Source of the DNA: JBDZVM01 sp040255675
GTDB taxonomy: Bacteria > Actinomycetota > Actinomycetes > Acidothermales > Acidothermaceae
Assembly (NCBI GenBank): GCA_040255675.1
Contig: JBDZVM010000008.1
Coordinates: forward strand, 1 to 64,000
DNA length: 64,000 nucleotides
Direction of reading: 5' to 3'
Below are positions 50,835 to 58,988 of this stretch, one piece after another. The notes under the pieces were generated by a model that was not told where the DNA came from, searched no databases, and saw only the letters and a list, made by a program, of their open reading frames with translations. The position numbers and the translations under genes are program-made. The number at the start of each line of letters is the position of its first letter. The stretch's first letter is position 1.

Positions 50835-52376
50835 GTGCCGGTTCACAATTGCGTTGTGAAGAACGCATGGTGGCCGGTCGCGGTCGGCCGCGTTAACGGC
50901 GCCGTCTCGTCGTGGCGGCGACCGCGCACTGGAAGGCCGATCTTTGGCCGCCGAAGTATTGCGCTCGGCATCCGGCCGGCGCGTCAGGCAGCCGGTCTAG
51001 CTTGCGCCGCTGCCTGCTTATCGCTCGTCACGCTTGTGATGACGAGAGTGCACCCACAACTTGCGGTCACCGTGCTCGTGTATCTGTTGACTGTCGTTAT
51101 TACCGCGCTTGTAGGCGGTTTCGCTTCGGCGCTCCTGGCCGCCGTAGCGAGCAGCCTGTTGCTGAACTGGTTCTTCACCCCACCATTGCACGCGTGGAAT
51201 GTCGGCTCCGAAGAAAATCTCTTCGCGCTGCTTCTCTTCGTGACGATCGCGTTGATCGTGAGCGCCGTCGTCCATCTCGCCGCGCGGCGGGCCATTTTGG
51301 CCGAACGCCTCAGCATCGAGACGAAACAACTCATGGAGCTGGCACGAACCATTCTCAGCGGCGCCGACACCGCTGGCGCCGTCCTGGAACATTTTGAACA
51401 AGCGACCGCACATCATGCCGAGCTGCTCGAGTTTGCGTCCGGTCGGTGGACCCACGTCGCGGGCCGGCCGCTCGGCGGCACGCGACCGTCAGCGATGACC
51501 CGAGTGGCCATTGGCGAAAAGCTTCGCCTCGACGTCGTGAAACCCGGCTCCGCGGCCGTCGTCAGCCGCAGCCTGCTCGAGGGCTACGGCAACCAGGCCG
51601 CCGCGGCACTCGACCGAGAACGGCTGCGCCAGCAAGCCGCGCGAGCCCAAGCCCTCGCTGAAGCGAACCGCTTGCGATCCGCCCTGCTGGCCGCGGTGAG
51701 CCACGATTTGCGCACCCCGTTGGCCTCCGTCAAAGCAGCGGTGAGCAGCCTTCGTCAATCCGACGTCGCGTGGTCTGACGAGGACAGGAGCGAGTTGCTG
51801 GCAACGATCGAAGAGGGCGCCGATCGCTTGAACTCTTTGATCAGCAACTTGCTCGACATGAGCCGCATCCACACCGGAACGTTGCAGCCATGCCTGCGGC
51901 CGCTCGCGCTCGACGAAGTTGCGCCCCTCGCGCTGCACGGTATCGAAGGAGGGGAACGAGTGCGCCTCGACATCCCCGACGACTTGCCGCTGATTCACGC
52001 GGATGCCGTGCTCCTCGAGCGCGTGCTTGCCAACCTTTTGGCTAATGCGTTGAGGTATTCACCGCGCGCGAGGCCGCCGATTGTCTCGGCGCGACCATCC
52101 GGAGAGGTCGTCGCGATCGAGGTCATCGACTTCGGGCCTGGTGTTCCGGACGACGAACGTAGCCGCATGTTGGAGCCGTTCGAGCAGCTCGGCAACCGCC
52201 GAGCTGGTAGCGGTGTCGGCCTCGGGTTGGCGGTCGCGAGCGGCTTCGTCGATGCCATGGGCGGACGACTTTTTTCGAGCACCACACTTGGTGGTGGCCT
52301 CACGATGCGGCTCGAGTTCTCGGCGTGCGCCGCGCCGTCCAGCATTCGTGACGACGTTCGTGTGCGCACGTCATGA
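50835..52376 (+). CDS. KdpD-like sensor kinase lacking the N-terminal KdpD/USP region
   Basis: 513 residues. Four hydrophobic segments between about residues 50 and 150 form the DUF4118 membrane unit of KdpD (VTVLVYLLTVVITALVGGF, LLLNWFFTPPLHAW). A GAF-like stretch follows, then HisKA SHDLRTPLASVKAAVSSLRQ and the ATPase motifs NLLANALRYSP, DFGPGVPDDER and GVGLGLAVASGFVDAMGGRL. Full KdpD has an extra ~380-residue cytoplasmic N-terminal domain; here it is absent. GTG start at 50835 has no strong ribosome site, and GTG 50856 is an alternative. Confidence 0.9.
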   Translation: MPVHNCVVKNAWWPVAVGRVNGAVSSWRRPRTGRPIFGRRSIALGIRPARQAAGLACAAACLSLVTLVMTRVHPQLAVTVLVYLLTVVITALVGGFASALLAAVASSLLLNWFFTPPLHAWNVGSEENLFALLLFVTIALIVSAVVHLAARRAILAERLSIETKQLMELARTILSGADTAGAVLEHFEQATAHHAELLEFASGRWTHVAGRPLGGTRPSAMTRVAIGEKLRLDVVKPGSAAVVSRSLLEGYGNQAAAALDRERLRQQAARAQALAEANRLRSALLAAVSHDLRTPLASVKAAVSSLRQSDVAWSDEDRSELLATIEEGADRLNSLISNLLDMSRIHTGTLQPCLRPLALDEVAPLALHGIEGGERVRLDIPDDLPLIHADAVLLERVLANLLANALRYSPRARPPIVSARPSGEVVAIEVIDFGPGVPDDERSRMLEPFEQLGNRRAGSGVGLGLAVASGFVDAMGGRLFSSTTLGGGLTMRLEFSACAAPSSIRDDVRVRTS

Positions 52377-52389
52377 GCCCGGCGACCCG

Positions 52390-53067
52390 ATGACGAGCGT
52401 TCTTGTCATCGACGATGAGCCGGCCATCCTTCGGGCGCTGCGTATCAACCTCAACGCGCGCGATTACGTCGTCCACACCGCCATCGACGGAAAGTCGGGG
52501 CTGCAGTCCATGGCGCGGGATAGGCCGGACGTCGTAATCCTCGACCTGGGCCTGCCCGATATGGCCGGAACGGATGTGATACGCGGTATCCGCGGTTGGT
52601 CAAACGTGCCGATTATCGTGCTCTCCGCGAGCGGCCAGGAAGTACGAAAAGTCGAAGCGCTTGACGCAGGAGCCGACGACTACGTGACAAAGCCTTTTGG
52701 GATGGACGAATTGCTCGCCCGGTTGCGAGCTGCTACCCGCCGGGCGGCTCCCGCGTTCGACGAGCCGGTCGTGGCGACTGACCATTTCACGGTCGACCTC
52801 GCGGCGAAGCGAGCCATTCTCGCCAATGGAGTCGACGTCCGACTAACGCCGACCGAGTGGCATCTGCTCGAACTACTGGCCCGCCATCGAGGCCGGTTGG
52901 TGACGGCTCGGCAGCTCCTGCAGGAAGTGTGGGGTCCGGCGTACGGTACGGAAACGCACTACCTTCGCGTGTACATAGCTCAACTGCGACGAAAACTCGA
53001 GGCGGATCCGGCACATCCGCGGTACCTGATCACCGAGCCTGGGATGGGCTACCGGTTTGCCGACTAA
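52390..53067 (+). CDS. KdpE-like OmpR-family response regulator
   Basis: 225 residues. VLVIDDEPA (acidic pair), VVILDLGLPDM (phospho-acceptor) and YVTKPFGMDELLARL (Lys) are intact; the winged helix has LTPTEWHLLELLARHRGRLV and HYLRVYIAQLRRKLEADPA. The WGPAYGTETHYLRVY segment is typical of KdpE. ATG at 52390 follows the kinase stop by 13 bases. No kdpFABC genes are in the window, so its target is probably the divergent KimA-like gene. Confidence 0.93.
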   Translation: MTSVLVIDDEPAILRALRINLNARDYVVHTAIDGKSGLQSMARDRPDVVILDLGLPDMAGTDVIRGIRGWSNVPIIVLSASGQEVRKVEALDAGADDYVTKPFGMDELLARLRAATRRAAPAFDEPVVATDHFTVDLAAKRAILANGVDVRLTPTEWHLLELLARHRGRLVTARQLLQEVWGPAYGTETHYLRVYIAQLRRKLEADPAHPRYLITEPGMGYRFAD

Positions 53068-53093
53068 GCAAACGCTGTCGCTCGAATACTGGA

Positions 53094-54194
53094 TCAGTAC
53101 CGCAACAACGCACCGATGCCGTCGCGCATGCGCAGCATGTCTGCCGGCACGGCCACGGCGTCGGCATCTGTCATCACCGCGGCGCGCAACAGTGCCGATC
53201 CAGCGGGGGCAGTGGCGGCGACGTCGGCATTGAGCATCGCAAGGTCGACGCGAGTAAGGGCCAGCTGAGTAGGCTCGAGACCGATCCACGTCTCGGCGTT
53301 CTCATCGAAATCATCACCGATCAAAAGGGTTTCGAGCTTTCCTTCGACGGCGGCCGCCACGACATTTGTGAGGCCTTCAGCGGCAGCGTGAAATTCTCCG
53401 CGCCGCTTGTTGAACTCATCGCATCGAGCCTCGAGCGAATGCCGTGCGGTGACGGCGAGTTCTTGCGAAACAGCAGATTCGAATGCATCGACGTCGATTC
53501 CCGCGGATTCTCCGCCGCGGCCACCCGCTTCGATATCGGTTGCTACCGACGCACTGCGGGCGCTCAACTCGTGGTGCAGCTTCTCTCGTGCCCGAACGTC
53601 CCCCGCAAGCACCAGTCGTTCCGCGGCAACCTCGCTGACCAGTTGCTCGACAGCCGCGGCAACATTTTTGGCGTTGGCCTTCCAGCGCTCCTCGACGTGA
53701 CGAACGTAGCGAGCCTCCGACCAAGCGTCACCCACCTTTCTGATGTGGAACCTGGTGCCTTCGACCGACTCGATGTCGCAGACGTGGCCCAACGCGTCGA
53801 CAGCCATGAGATCGCCACCCTCGCGATCGACGACCGCGACGACGTGCGGCAGCATGGTCGAAAAGGCCCGCACGTACGTGAGAAGTCGCGGCAGCGGCTC
53901 CCAGAAAGCCTCGACGTCGACGCCGGTGTCGGGCAAGGTCGCGTCAAACACGATCCGGCCATCGGCCCACACAAGCACGCGCTCGGGCGTCGCTGCGGTG
54001 TCGCGCACGAACTCCCGCTCCAGCATCTCGCCCGCTTCGGCGGGAGCCTCGAGTTCGGCAAGTCGCTCGGCCGCGTGGCGAGCACGCACCTCGATCTCGC
54101 GCGCGGCGGTGGCACTCGCACGGTCGGTGCACGCGTAGGCCGTCGCGAACGGGCCCTCGGATTCGAACACGGGCCGTAATTGGTCAAGCCGCAT
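53094..54194 (-). CDS. Bacterial eRF1-like (baeRF/Vms1-type) protein, Rv2629-like
   Basis: 366 residues. The layout, from MRLDQLRPVFESEGPFATAY through LVWADGRIVFDATLP, VVAVVDREGGDLMAVDALG, LVLAGDVRAREKLHHEL and the end GIGALLRY, matches Mycobacterium tuberculosis Rv2629 and relatives (Vms1/Ankzf1 or baeRF group). Such proteins resemble eukaryotic release factor 1 domain 2 and may act on stalled peptidyl-tRNA. Rv2629 is a dormancy-regulon gene. Function here is inferred from family. Confidence 0.85.
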   Translation of the reverse strand: MRLDQLRPVFESEGPFATAYACTDRASATAAREIEVRARHAAERLAELEAPAEAGEMLEREFVRDTAATPERVLVWADGRIVFDATLPDTGVDVEAFWEPLPRLLTYVRAFSTMLPHVVAVVDREGGDLMAVDALGHVCDIESVEGTRFHIRKVGDAWSEARYVRHVEERWKANAKNVAAAVEQLVSEVAAERLVLAGDVRAREKLHHELSARSASVATDIEAGGRGGESAGIDVDAFESAVSQELAVTARHSLEARCDEFNKRRGEFHAAAEGLTNVVAAAVEGKLETLLIGDDFDENAETWIGLEPTQLALTRVDLAMLNADVAATAPAGSALLRAAVMTDADAVAVPADMLRMRDGIGALLRY

Positions 54195-54276
54195 GACGCC
54201 TCATCCCGTAACGTCTTCTCGCGCAACAGGGCAACGGTTCCCCTGACGGCGCAGGATCAAGCACTTACGGCGCGGA

Positions 54277-55194
54277 TTAGTGCATAGGAGTGAGCCGCGT
54301 ACGCGGGCCGGCCCGCAAGACCTGCGACGGCAATGTGTGGCCCACGAGTTTTTCGGCGACGGCGGCGACCTCGATCATCGCGTCGAGGTCGACACCGGTC
54401 TCAATGCCCATGTCTTCGAGCATGCAGACGAATTCTTCGGTAGCGATGTTGCCAGAAGCCCCGGGTGCGTAGGGGCAGCCACCGAGGCCGCCAACACTCG
54501 CGTCGAAATCATCGACCCCGAGCTGCAGCGCTGCCAACACATTGGCCAACCCGGTGCCTCGCGTGTTGTGAAAGTGCAGGTTGATCGGCGTTTCGGGCAT
54601 CGCCATGCGGGTCTCGCCGACAAGTTCGGTTACCCGAGTCGGCGTGGCCATGCCCGTCGTATCGCCATACGAGATTCCGTCGGCACCGTCAGACACCGCG
54701 CGCCGCGCAACCTTTACCACCCGCGCGACCGGAACCTCGCCCTCGTACGGGCACCCCCACGCGGTCGACACGGTCACGTGACAGGTCGCGCCACGCTCGT
54801 GCGCGACCGACATCACCTGTGCGATCTCGTCGAGCGACTGAGACGTCGTGCGGTTAACGTTTGCCTTGTTGTGCGTTTCGGACGCCGACACCACGACCTC
54901 GATCTCGCGGCATCCGGCATCGAGCGCACGAATCGCGCCTTTCAGATTCGGCACCAGCGCTGAATAGGCGATGCGCGGGTCTCGCTCGATGCCACCCCAT
55001 ACCTCGTCGGCATCAGCCATTTGCGGAATCGCACGCGGGTGCACGAAACTCACCGCTTCAATGCGGTGCACCCCGGTACGCGCGAGCGCGTTGACGAGTT
55101 CGATTTTCGCCTTAGTAGGAACGGGTTGCTCGTTTTGCAAACCGTCGCGCGGCCCGACCTCGCGAAGGCTGATTCGCTTCGGCAGATCGCTCAT
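54277..55194 (-). CDS. Hydroxymethylglutaryl-CoA lyase
   Basis: Cleaves HMG-CoA to acetoacetate and acetyl-CoA at the end of leucine breakdown. 305 residues with LREVGPRDGLQNEQ at the N-terminus, SETHNKANVNRTTSQSL, GISYGDTTGMATP, INLHFHNTRGTGLANVLA and the SVGGLGGCPYAPGASGN signature with the catalytic Cys. It overlaps the enoyl-CoA hydratase gene by four bases (ATGA), so both belong to one operon. Confidence 0.95.
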   Translation of the reverse strand: MSDLPKRISLREVGPRDGLQNEQPVPTKAKIELVNALARTGVHRIEAVSFVHPRAIPQMADADEVWGGIERDPRIAYSALVPNLKGAIRALDAGCREIEVVVSASETHNKANVNRTTSQSLDEIAQVMSVAHERGATCHVTVSTAWGCPYEGEVPVARVVKVARRAVSDGADGISYGDTTGMATPTRVTELVGETRMAMPETPINLHFHNTRGTGLANVLAALQLGVDDFDASVGGLGGCPYAPGASGNIATEEFVCMLEDMGIETGVDLDAMIEVAAVAEKLVGHTLPSQVLRAGPRTRLTPMH

Positions 55195-55976
55195 CGACCC
55201 GACCAGTTCGGCCGGCGCTTTTGCGCGAACGCCGTGATTCCCTCGTGTCTGTCGGCAGAAACGGCAGCCGTATGCCAGGCGGAATCTTCGGCCACCAGTC
55301 CGGTGTCGAGCGACGCGCCGAAAGCGATCCCCACCGCTCGTTTCGCGGCACGCACCGCCATCGGTGAGTTGTTCGCGATCGCCAATGCGAGTTCGAAGGC
55401 TGTCTCACCAGCCTTGCCACAAGCGACGAGCCGGTCGGCTATACCGAGCCGAAACGCTTCGGCGGCGTCGACCTTGCGACCCGAAAACACCAGATCGCTC
55501 GCGCGGCCGACACCGATACGGCGAGTCAGAAGCTGCGTGCCGCCGCCGCCTGGCACGAGACCGACGGTGACCTCAGTGAGGCCGAAAACCGCGGTCTCGT
55601 CGGCCACGATCACGTCGCACGACAACGCCAACTCGAAGCCGCCACCAAGCGCAAACCCGTGTACGGCGGCGATCGCGGGCATCGGCAACGCGCGCACTGA
55701 GGCGAACAAGTCGCGGACGACGGGGCGTTGCGCGAGCAAATCGTCGTCCGAGAAAGAAGCTCGTTCTTTCAAGTCGGCGCCGGCGCAAAAGGCCCGTTCA
55801 CTGGACGACGACAACACCACGGCCCGGACGTCTGGCTCCGTGGCGAGGTGACGCAAATGGTCACTAAGTTCGCGAGCCATGGCACTGGAGACGGCATTCA
55901 GTGCCTCGGGACGGTCGAGCATCACTTCGACGACGAATTCGCCGTGCCGCCTCACCACCACGCAGGTGTCGCTCAT
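55191..55976 (-). CDS. Enoyl-CoA hydratase/isomerase family protein
   Basis: 261 residues from ATG 55976. Crotonase signature: RAFCAGADLKER for the oxyanion loop, AAVHGFALGGGFELALSCDV with the first Glu and FGLTEVTVGLVPGGGGTQLL with the second Glu, so hydratase activity is possible. Next to HMG-CoA lyase it may act as a 3-methylglutaconyl-CoA hydratase in leucine breakdown; a general enoyl-CoA hydratase is the alternative. Starts 22 bases after the PH-domain gene. Confidence 0.91.
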   Translation of the reverse strand: MSDTCVVVRRHGEFVVEVMLDRPEALNAVSSAMARELSDHLRHLATEPDVRAVVLSSSSERAFCAGADLKERASFSDDDLLAQRPVVRDLFASVRALPMPAIAAVHGFALGGGFELALSCDVIVADETAVFGLTEVTVGLVPGGGGTQLLTRRIGVGRASDLVFSGRKVDAAEAFRLGIADRLVACGKAGETAFELALAIANNSPMAVRAAKRAVGIAFGASLDTGLVAEDSAWHTAAVSADRHEGITAFAQKRRPNWSGR

Positions 55977-55998
55977 GCTGGCGACATTACGCCGCGCC

Positions 55999-56508
55999 TC
56001 ACGCCGGTGACGGCTCGTCGTCGGCAAGCCGCCCGTGAGCGTCGACCATGCGATAGATCTCGCGTTGCACGCGCTCGACGTGAGGCACGTCGGTGAGTTC
56101 GATCTGGCCGCGTTCGCCCGCCGACTCGACCACCAGCGTGCCGCTGCGAAGGACGCGTTCGAACAAGGTTTCGGAAAACGACACGTCGTTGATGCGGTTC
56201 AGCGGAACGTCACGGCCGTGCCGCGCGACCACCCCGCGCCTGATGATCAACCGGTCGGTCGTGAGCACGTAGCGGGTGGTGAGCCAGCGAAGATACCGCA
56301 CGACGGTGAACCAGTAGATCAGCACGACGGCAACGCCGATGATGATCCACCGCACGATCGAGTGCAGGCTGCCGTGCGGCGCGACGGCAAGGCCGTAACC
56401 GGCCAGGCCGCAGACCACCAAAAGCACGAGCACGGGCACTACCAGCTGCGCCCAGTGCGGATGCAGGTCGAGCACGATCTCTTCGTCGTCGCTCATCGAC
56501 AGGCTCAT
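55999..56508 (-). CDS. PH-domain (bPH2/YdbS-like) membrane protein
   Basis: About 170 residues: two hydrophobic helices (WAQLVVPVLVLLVVCGLAGYG-type, and IVRWIIIGVAVVLIYWFTVV) then the bacterial PH-2 domain (TTRYVLTTDRLIIRRGVVAR, LNRINDVSFSETLFERVL, GTLVVESAGE). The start is uncertain, ATG 56508 or 56496; there is no strong ribosome site. Role unknown; such proteins often neighbour birA and ABC genes in actinobacteria. Confidence 0.85.
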   Translation of the reverse strand: MSLSMSDDEEIVLDLHPHWAQLVVPVLVLLVVCGLAGYGLAVAPHGSLHSIVRWIIIGVAVVLIYWFTVVRYLRWLTTRYVLTTDRLIIRRGVVARHGRDVPLNRINDVSFSETLFERVLRSGTLVVESAGERGQIELTDVPHVERVQREIYRMVDAHGRLADDEPSPA

Positions 56509-56590
56509 GCCGAAAATGGTGACACGCCGGCGGGCCGTTTGGTGCGATCTTCGGCAGTGTCGGCAGCGCGCGTACAGATCAGTGTTTCGC

Positions 56591-57409
56591 TCATGAGTAG
56601 CGCGTGACGTATCCGCGTTCGCGGAACAGTCGCAGCATCCAGCCGGCGTAGAGGCACGATACGGCGAGCAACGCTGCCGTCGAGCCGACCGCGATGCCAA
56701 GCTGGCCCCACGGCATCGGCTGACCTTGAGCCAGCGCCTGCCCGACCTCGAAGGTGTGCGTCGTGGGCAGCGCCTGCGCGATCGGCCGAATGCCCGCCGC
56801 CAGCGCGCTCACCGGATAGAACACTCCCGACACCGGCATGACGGCGAACAAGATGCCCCAGGCAAAAGCCTCGGCTCCGCTGCCGAATCGCAGCACCAAT
56901 CCGATCACGAACAGCGCGATCGCCATGCCGATCACCATGAGCAGGACGGCGATGGGGATCAACCCGAAGCCGAGTTTGGTGATGTGAAAGGCGTAGACGC
57001 TCCACGCGACCAGCACGACCGCTCCGACGCCGATGACGAGCTTGACGATGCCGAAGACCACGACGCCCGCGATGTACTCCCATTCGCGAATCGGCGTGGT
57101 GAAAAGGTTGAGCACATTGCGCGACCACGTTTCTTCGAGAAACCCTGTCGCCAAAGCAATTTGTGCTTGGTAAACCACATGCCAGAGCACGATGCCGACC
57201 AGCAGGTACAGCGGCACCTGCGCTGCGCCACCAGCATGACTCGACGCGAAAACGCCGATCGTACCGAACAGCAAGGTGTCGACGACCGGCCACATCACGA
57301 CGTCGAAAAGCCGGTGTGGGCTTCGCTTCAACACGTACGCATGCCGTTTCGCGACCGCGCCGATACGCCAGAAACTAGCGCTCGCACCGGTGTAAACGAG
57401 CTCGCTCAT
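56591..57409 (-). CDS. ABC-2-type transporter permease
   Basis: 272 residues with six hydrophobic helices. The ATG at 57409 overlaps the ATPase stop in ATGA, which fixes the start; the longer frame to 57547 is rejected. FTTPIREWEYIAGVVVFGI and VFYPVSALAAGIRPIAQALP are typical of ABC-2 export permeases. Partner of the ATPase at 57406-58155. Substrate unknown, with no drug-specific marker. Confidence 0.9.
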   Translation of the reverse strand: MSELVYTGASASFWRIGAVAKRHAYVLKRSPHRLFDVVMWPVVDTLLFGTIGVFASSHAGGAAQVPLYLLVGIVLWHVVYQAQIALATGFLEETWSRNVLNLFTTPIREWEYIAGVVVFGIVKLVIGVGAVVLVAWSVYAFHITKLGFGLIPIAVLLMVIGMAIALFVIGLVLRFGSGAEAFAWGILFAVMPVSGVFYPVSALAAGIRPIAQALPTTHTFEVGQALAQGQPMPWGQLGIAVGSTAALLAVSCLYAGWMLRLFRERGYVTRYS

Positions 57410-58155
57410 GCCGTCACCCCGTCGCGCTGCGCTGCCAAATGCAAAAAAACGCCTTCGAGGTCGGCGCGCCCGAACTGTCGCGCGATCTCGGCCGCGGCGC
57501 CGTCGGCCACGACTCGCCCGGCAGACATGAACACCACCCGGTCGCACAGCCGCTCGACCTCGACCATGTTGTGGCTCGTCACCAGCAGCGCCGTGCCTTC
57601 GGTCTCGCTGAGTTCACGCAGCCCGGTGCGCACGCGCAGCGCCACCTCGGGGTCGAGTGACGCGGTCGGTTCGTCGAGCACCATCAGCTTCGGCCTCGGC
57701 AACGACGCCTTCACCACGCCGATCAGCGTCTTTTGCCCGCTCGACAGCTCAGTGCCCATGGCCCGCGCGAGGTGCGCGACGCCGAACCGCTCGAGCCCGC
57801 GACGCGCCGCCTGTTTCGGCTCGCGCAAGCCGTACAGCCGGGCGAACATCATTAGGTACTCCTCCACCCGCATGCGCTCGGGTAGTGGCAGGTAGCCCGC
57901 CACGAAGCCCACTTGCTCCATCGCGCGGTAGCGCCCGCGCGGCAACCGCTGGCCGACGAGCTCGACCTCGCCGGCATCAGGGCGGACGACGCCGAGGCAC
58001 ATGAGCAGCGTGGTGGTCTTGCCGGCGCCGTTCGGCCCGAGCAACCCGAGCCGCTCGCCGCGGCGGACGTCGAGGTCGACGCCGTCGACCGCCCTCCCCC
58101 GGCGGTAATCCTTAACCAGGCCGCGAGCATGTAACACGAAATCTGAAGATGACAC
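57406..58155 (-). CDS. ABC transporter ATP-binding protein (ABC-2 exporter type)
   Basis: 249 residues. Walker A LLGPNGAGKTTT, Q-loop region near VGFVAGYLPLPERM, signature ELSSGQKTLIGVVKA, Walker B LMVLDEPTASLDP and the His of VTSHNM. The signature begins SSGQ, as in NatA-like ATPases. GTG at 58155 is preceded by GGGAAG at some distance; a start 6 codons earlier is possible. Probably an exporter ATPase in one operon with its permease. Confidence 0.91.
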   Translation of the reverse strand: MSSSDFVLHARGLVKDYRRGRAVDGVDLDVRRGERLGLLGPNGAGKTTTLLMCLGVVRPDAGEVELVGQRLPRGRYRAMEQVGFVAGYLPLPERMRVEEYLMMFARLYGLREPKQAARRGLERFGVAHLARAMGTELSSGQKTLIGVVKASLPRPKLMVLDEPTASLDPEVALRVRTGLRELSETEGTALLVTSHNMVEVERLCDRVVFMSAGRVVADGAAAEIARQFGRADLEGVFLHLAAQRDGVTA

Positions 58156-58214
58156 GAGGAGACAGCTTCCCACACAACCCTCGCCGAACGCGCGCGGTTT
58201 TCCTCGCCGCTAGA

Positions 58215-58979
58215 TCACGACCCGGGCGAGGGCCGCAGGTGGACGACGTCACCCGCCGTCACCACACGAGGGCCGGCAGGCGTGGCGACAACGAGCGAGC
58301 CGGTGTCGTCGATGTCGTCGGCCCGCCCCTGAATGGCGTCGCCGCCGGGTAGCTGCACGCTCACCTGGTTTCCGAGCGTCGAGCACAGCCGGCGATACGA
58401 GGCGAGCACGTCGCCAGGTTCACCGCCGCTGTCGCGCCATTGCACGTAACGAGCGGCGATGCTCTCGAGGACGACGCGCAACACCTGATCGCGATCAGCG
58501 CGCACGGCGCCCGCCACAGCCAGCGAAATTGCCGTCGGCACAGGCAATTCATGCTCTCGCATACCGACGTTTAGGCCGACGCCCACGACGGCGGCGGCGC
58601 CCGATGGCGTGTCGACTCGCTCGATCAAAATGCCGCCGAGTTTCTTGCCGCCGACGAGCACGTCGTTCGGCCATTTCAAGGTGACCTCGAGCGCCGCGAC
58701 GTCTCGCAACCCCGACGCCACGCCGACGCCGATCACCAGCGGCAGGAGCGGCCACCGGTTCGCCGGCACGCCGGACGGCCTTAGCAGACAAGAGATTGCC
58801 AGCCCCGAACCCTTCGGCGCCGTCCAGGTTCGATCGAGCCGACCGCGACCGGCAGTTTGATGGTCGGCGACGAGCACAAACCCTTCGGGCGCGCCTTCGC
58901 GTGCCCGGGCGGCGACGTCGGCGTTTGTCGATCCCGTCTCTTCGACAAAGGCGGGATCGCGAAAGAATCGCGCTGCCAT
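58215..58979 (-). CDS. birA: Biotin--[acetyl-CoA-carboxylase] ligase
   Basis: Attaches biotin to the carboxyl-carrier subunit of acyl-CoA carboxylases. 254 residues, no N-terminal DNA-binding domain, so a mono-functional (type I) ligase. VEETGSTNADVAARA, QTAGRGRLDRTWTAPKGSGL (biotinyl-adenylate loop GRGR), LKWPNDVLVGGKKLGGILIE and VGVGLNVG are all present. It starts nine bases after the PEP carboxylase stop. It serves the carboxylase whose beta subunit is at 38-39.6 kb. Confidence 0.94.
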   Translation of the reverse strand: MAARFFRDPAFVEETGSTNADVAARAREGAPEGFVLVADHQTAGRGRLDRTWTAPKGSGLAISCLLRPSGVPANRWPLLPLVIGVGVASGLRDVAALEVTLKWPNDVLVGGKKLGGILIERVDTPSGAAAVVGVGLNVGMREHELPVPTAISLAVAGAVRADRDQVLRVVLESIAARYVQWRDSGGEPGDVLASYRRLCSTLGNQVSVQLPGGDAIQGRADDIDDTGSLVVATPAGPRVVTAGDVVHLRPSPGS

Positions 58980-58988
58980 GAGCCGGCC

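Noticed and set aside
57410..57547. Longer start for the ABC-2 permease
   Set aside because: It would overlap the ATPase gene by more than 100 bases; the ATGA overlap at 57406-57409 gives a normal start and length.
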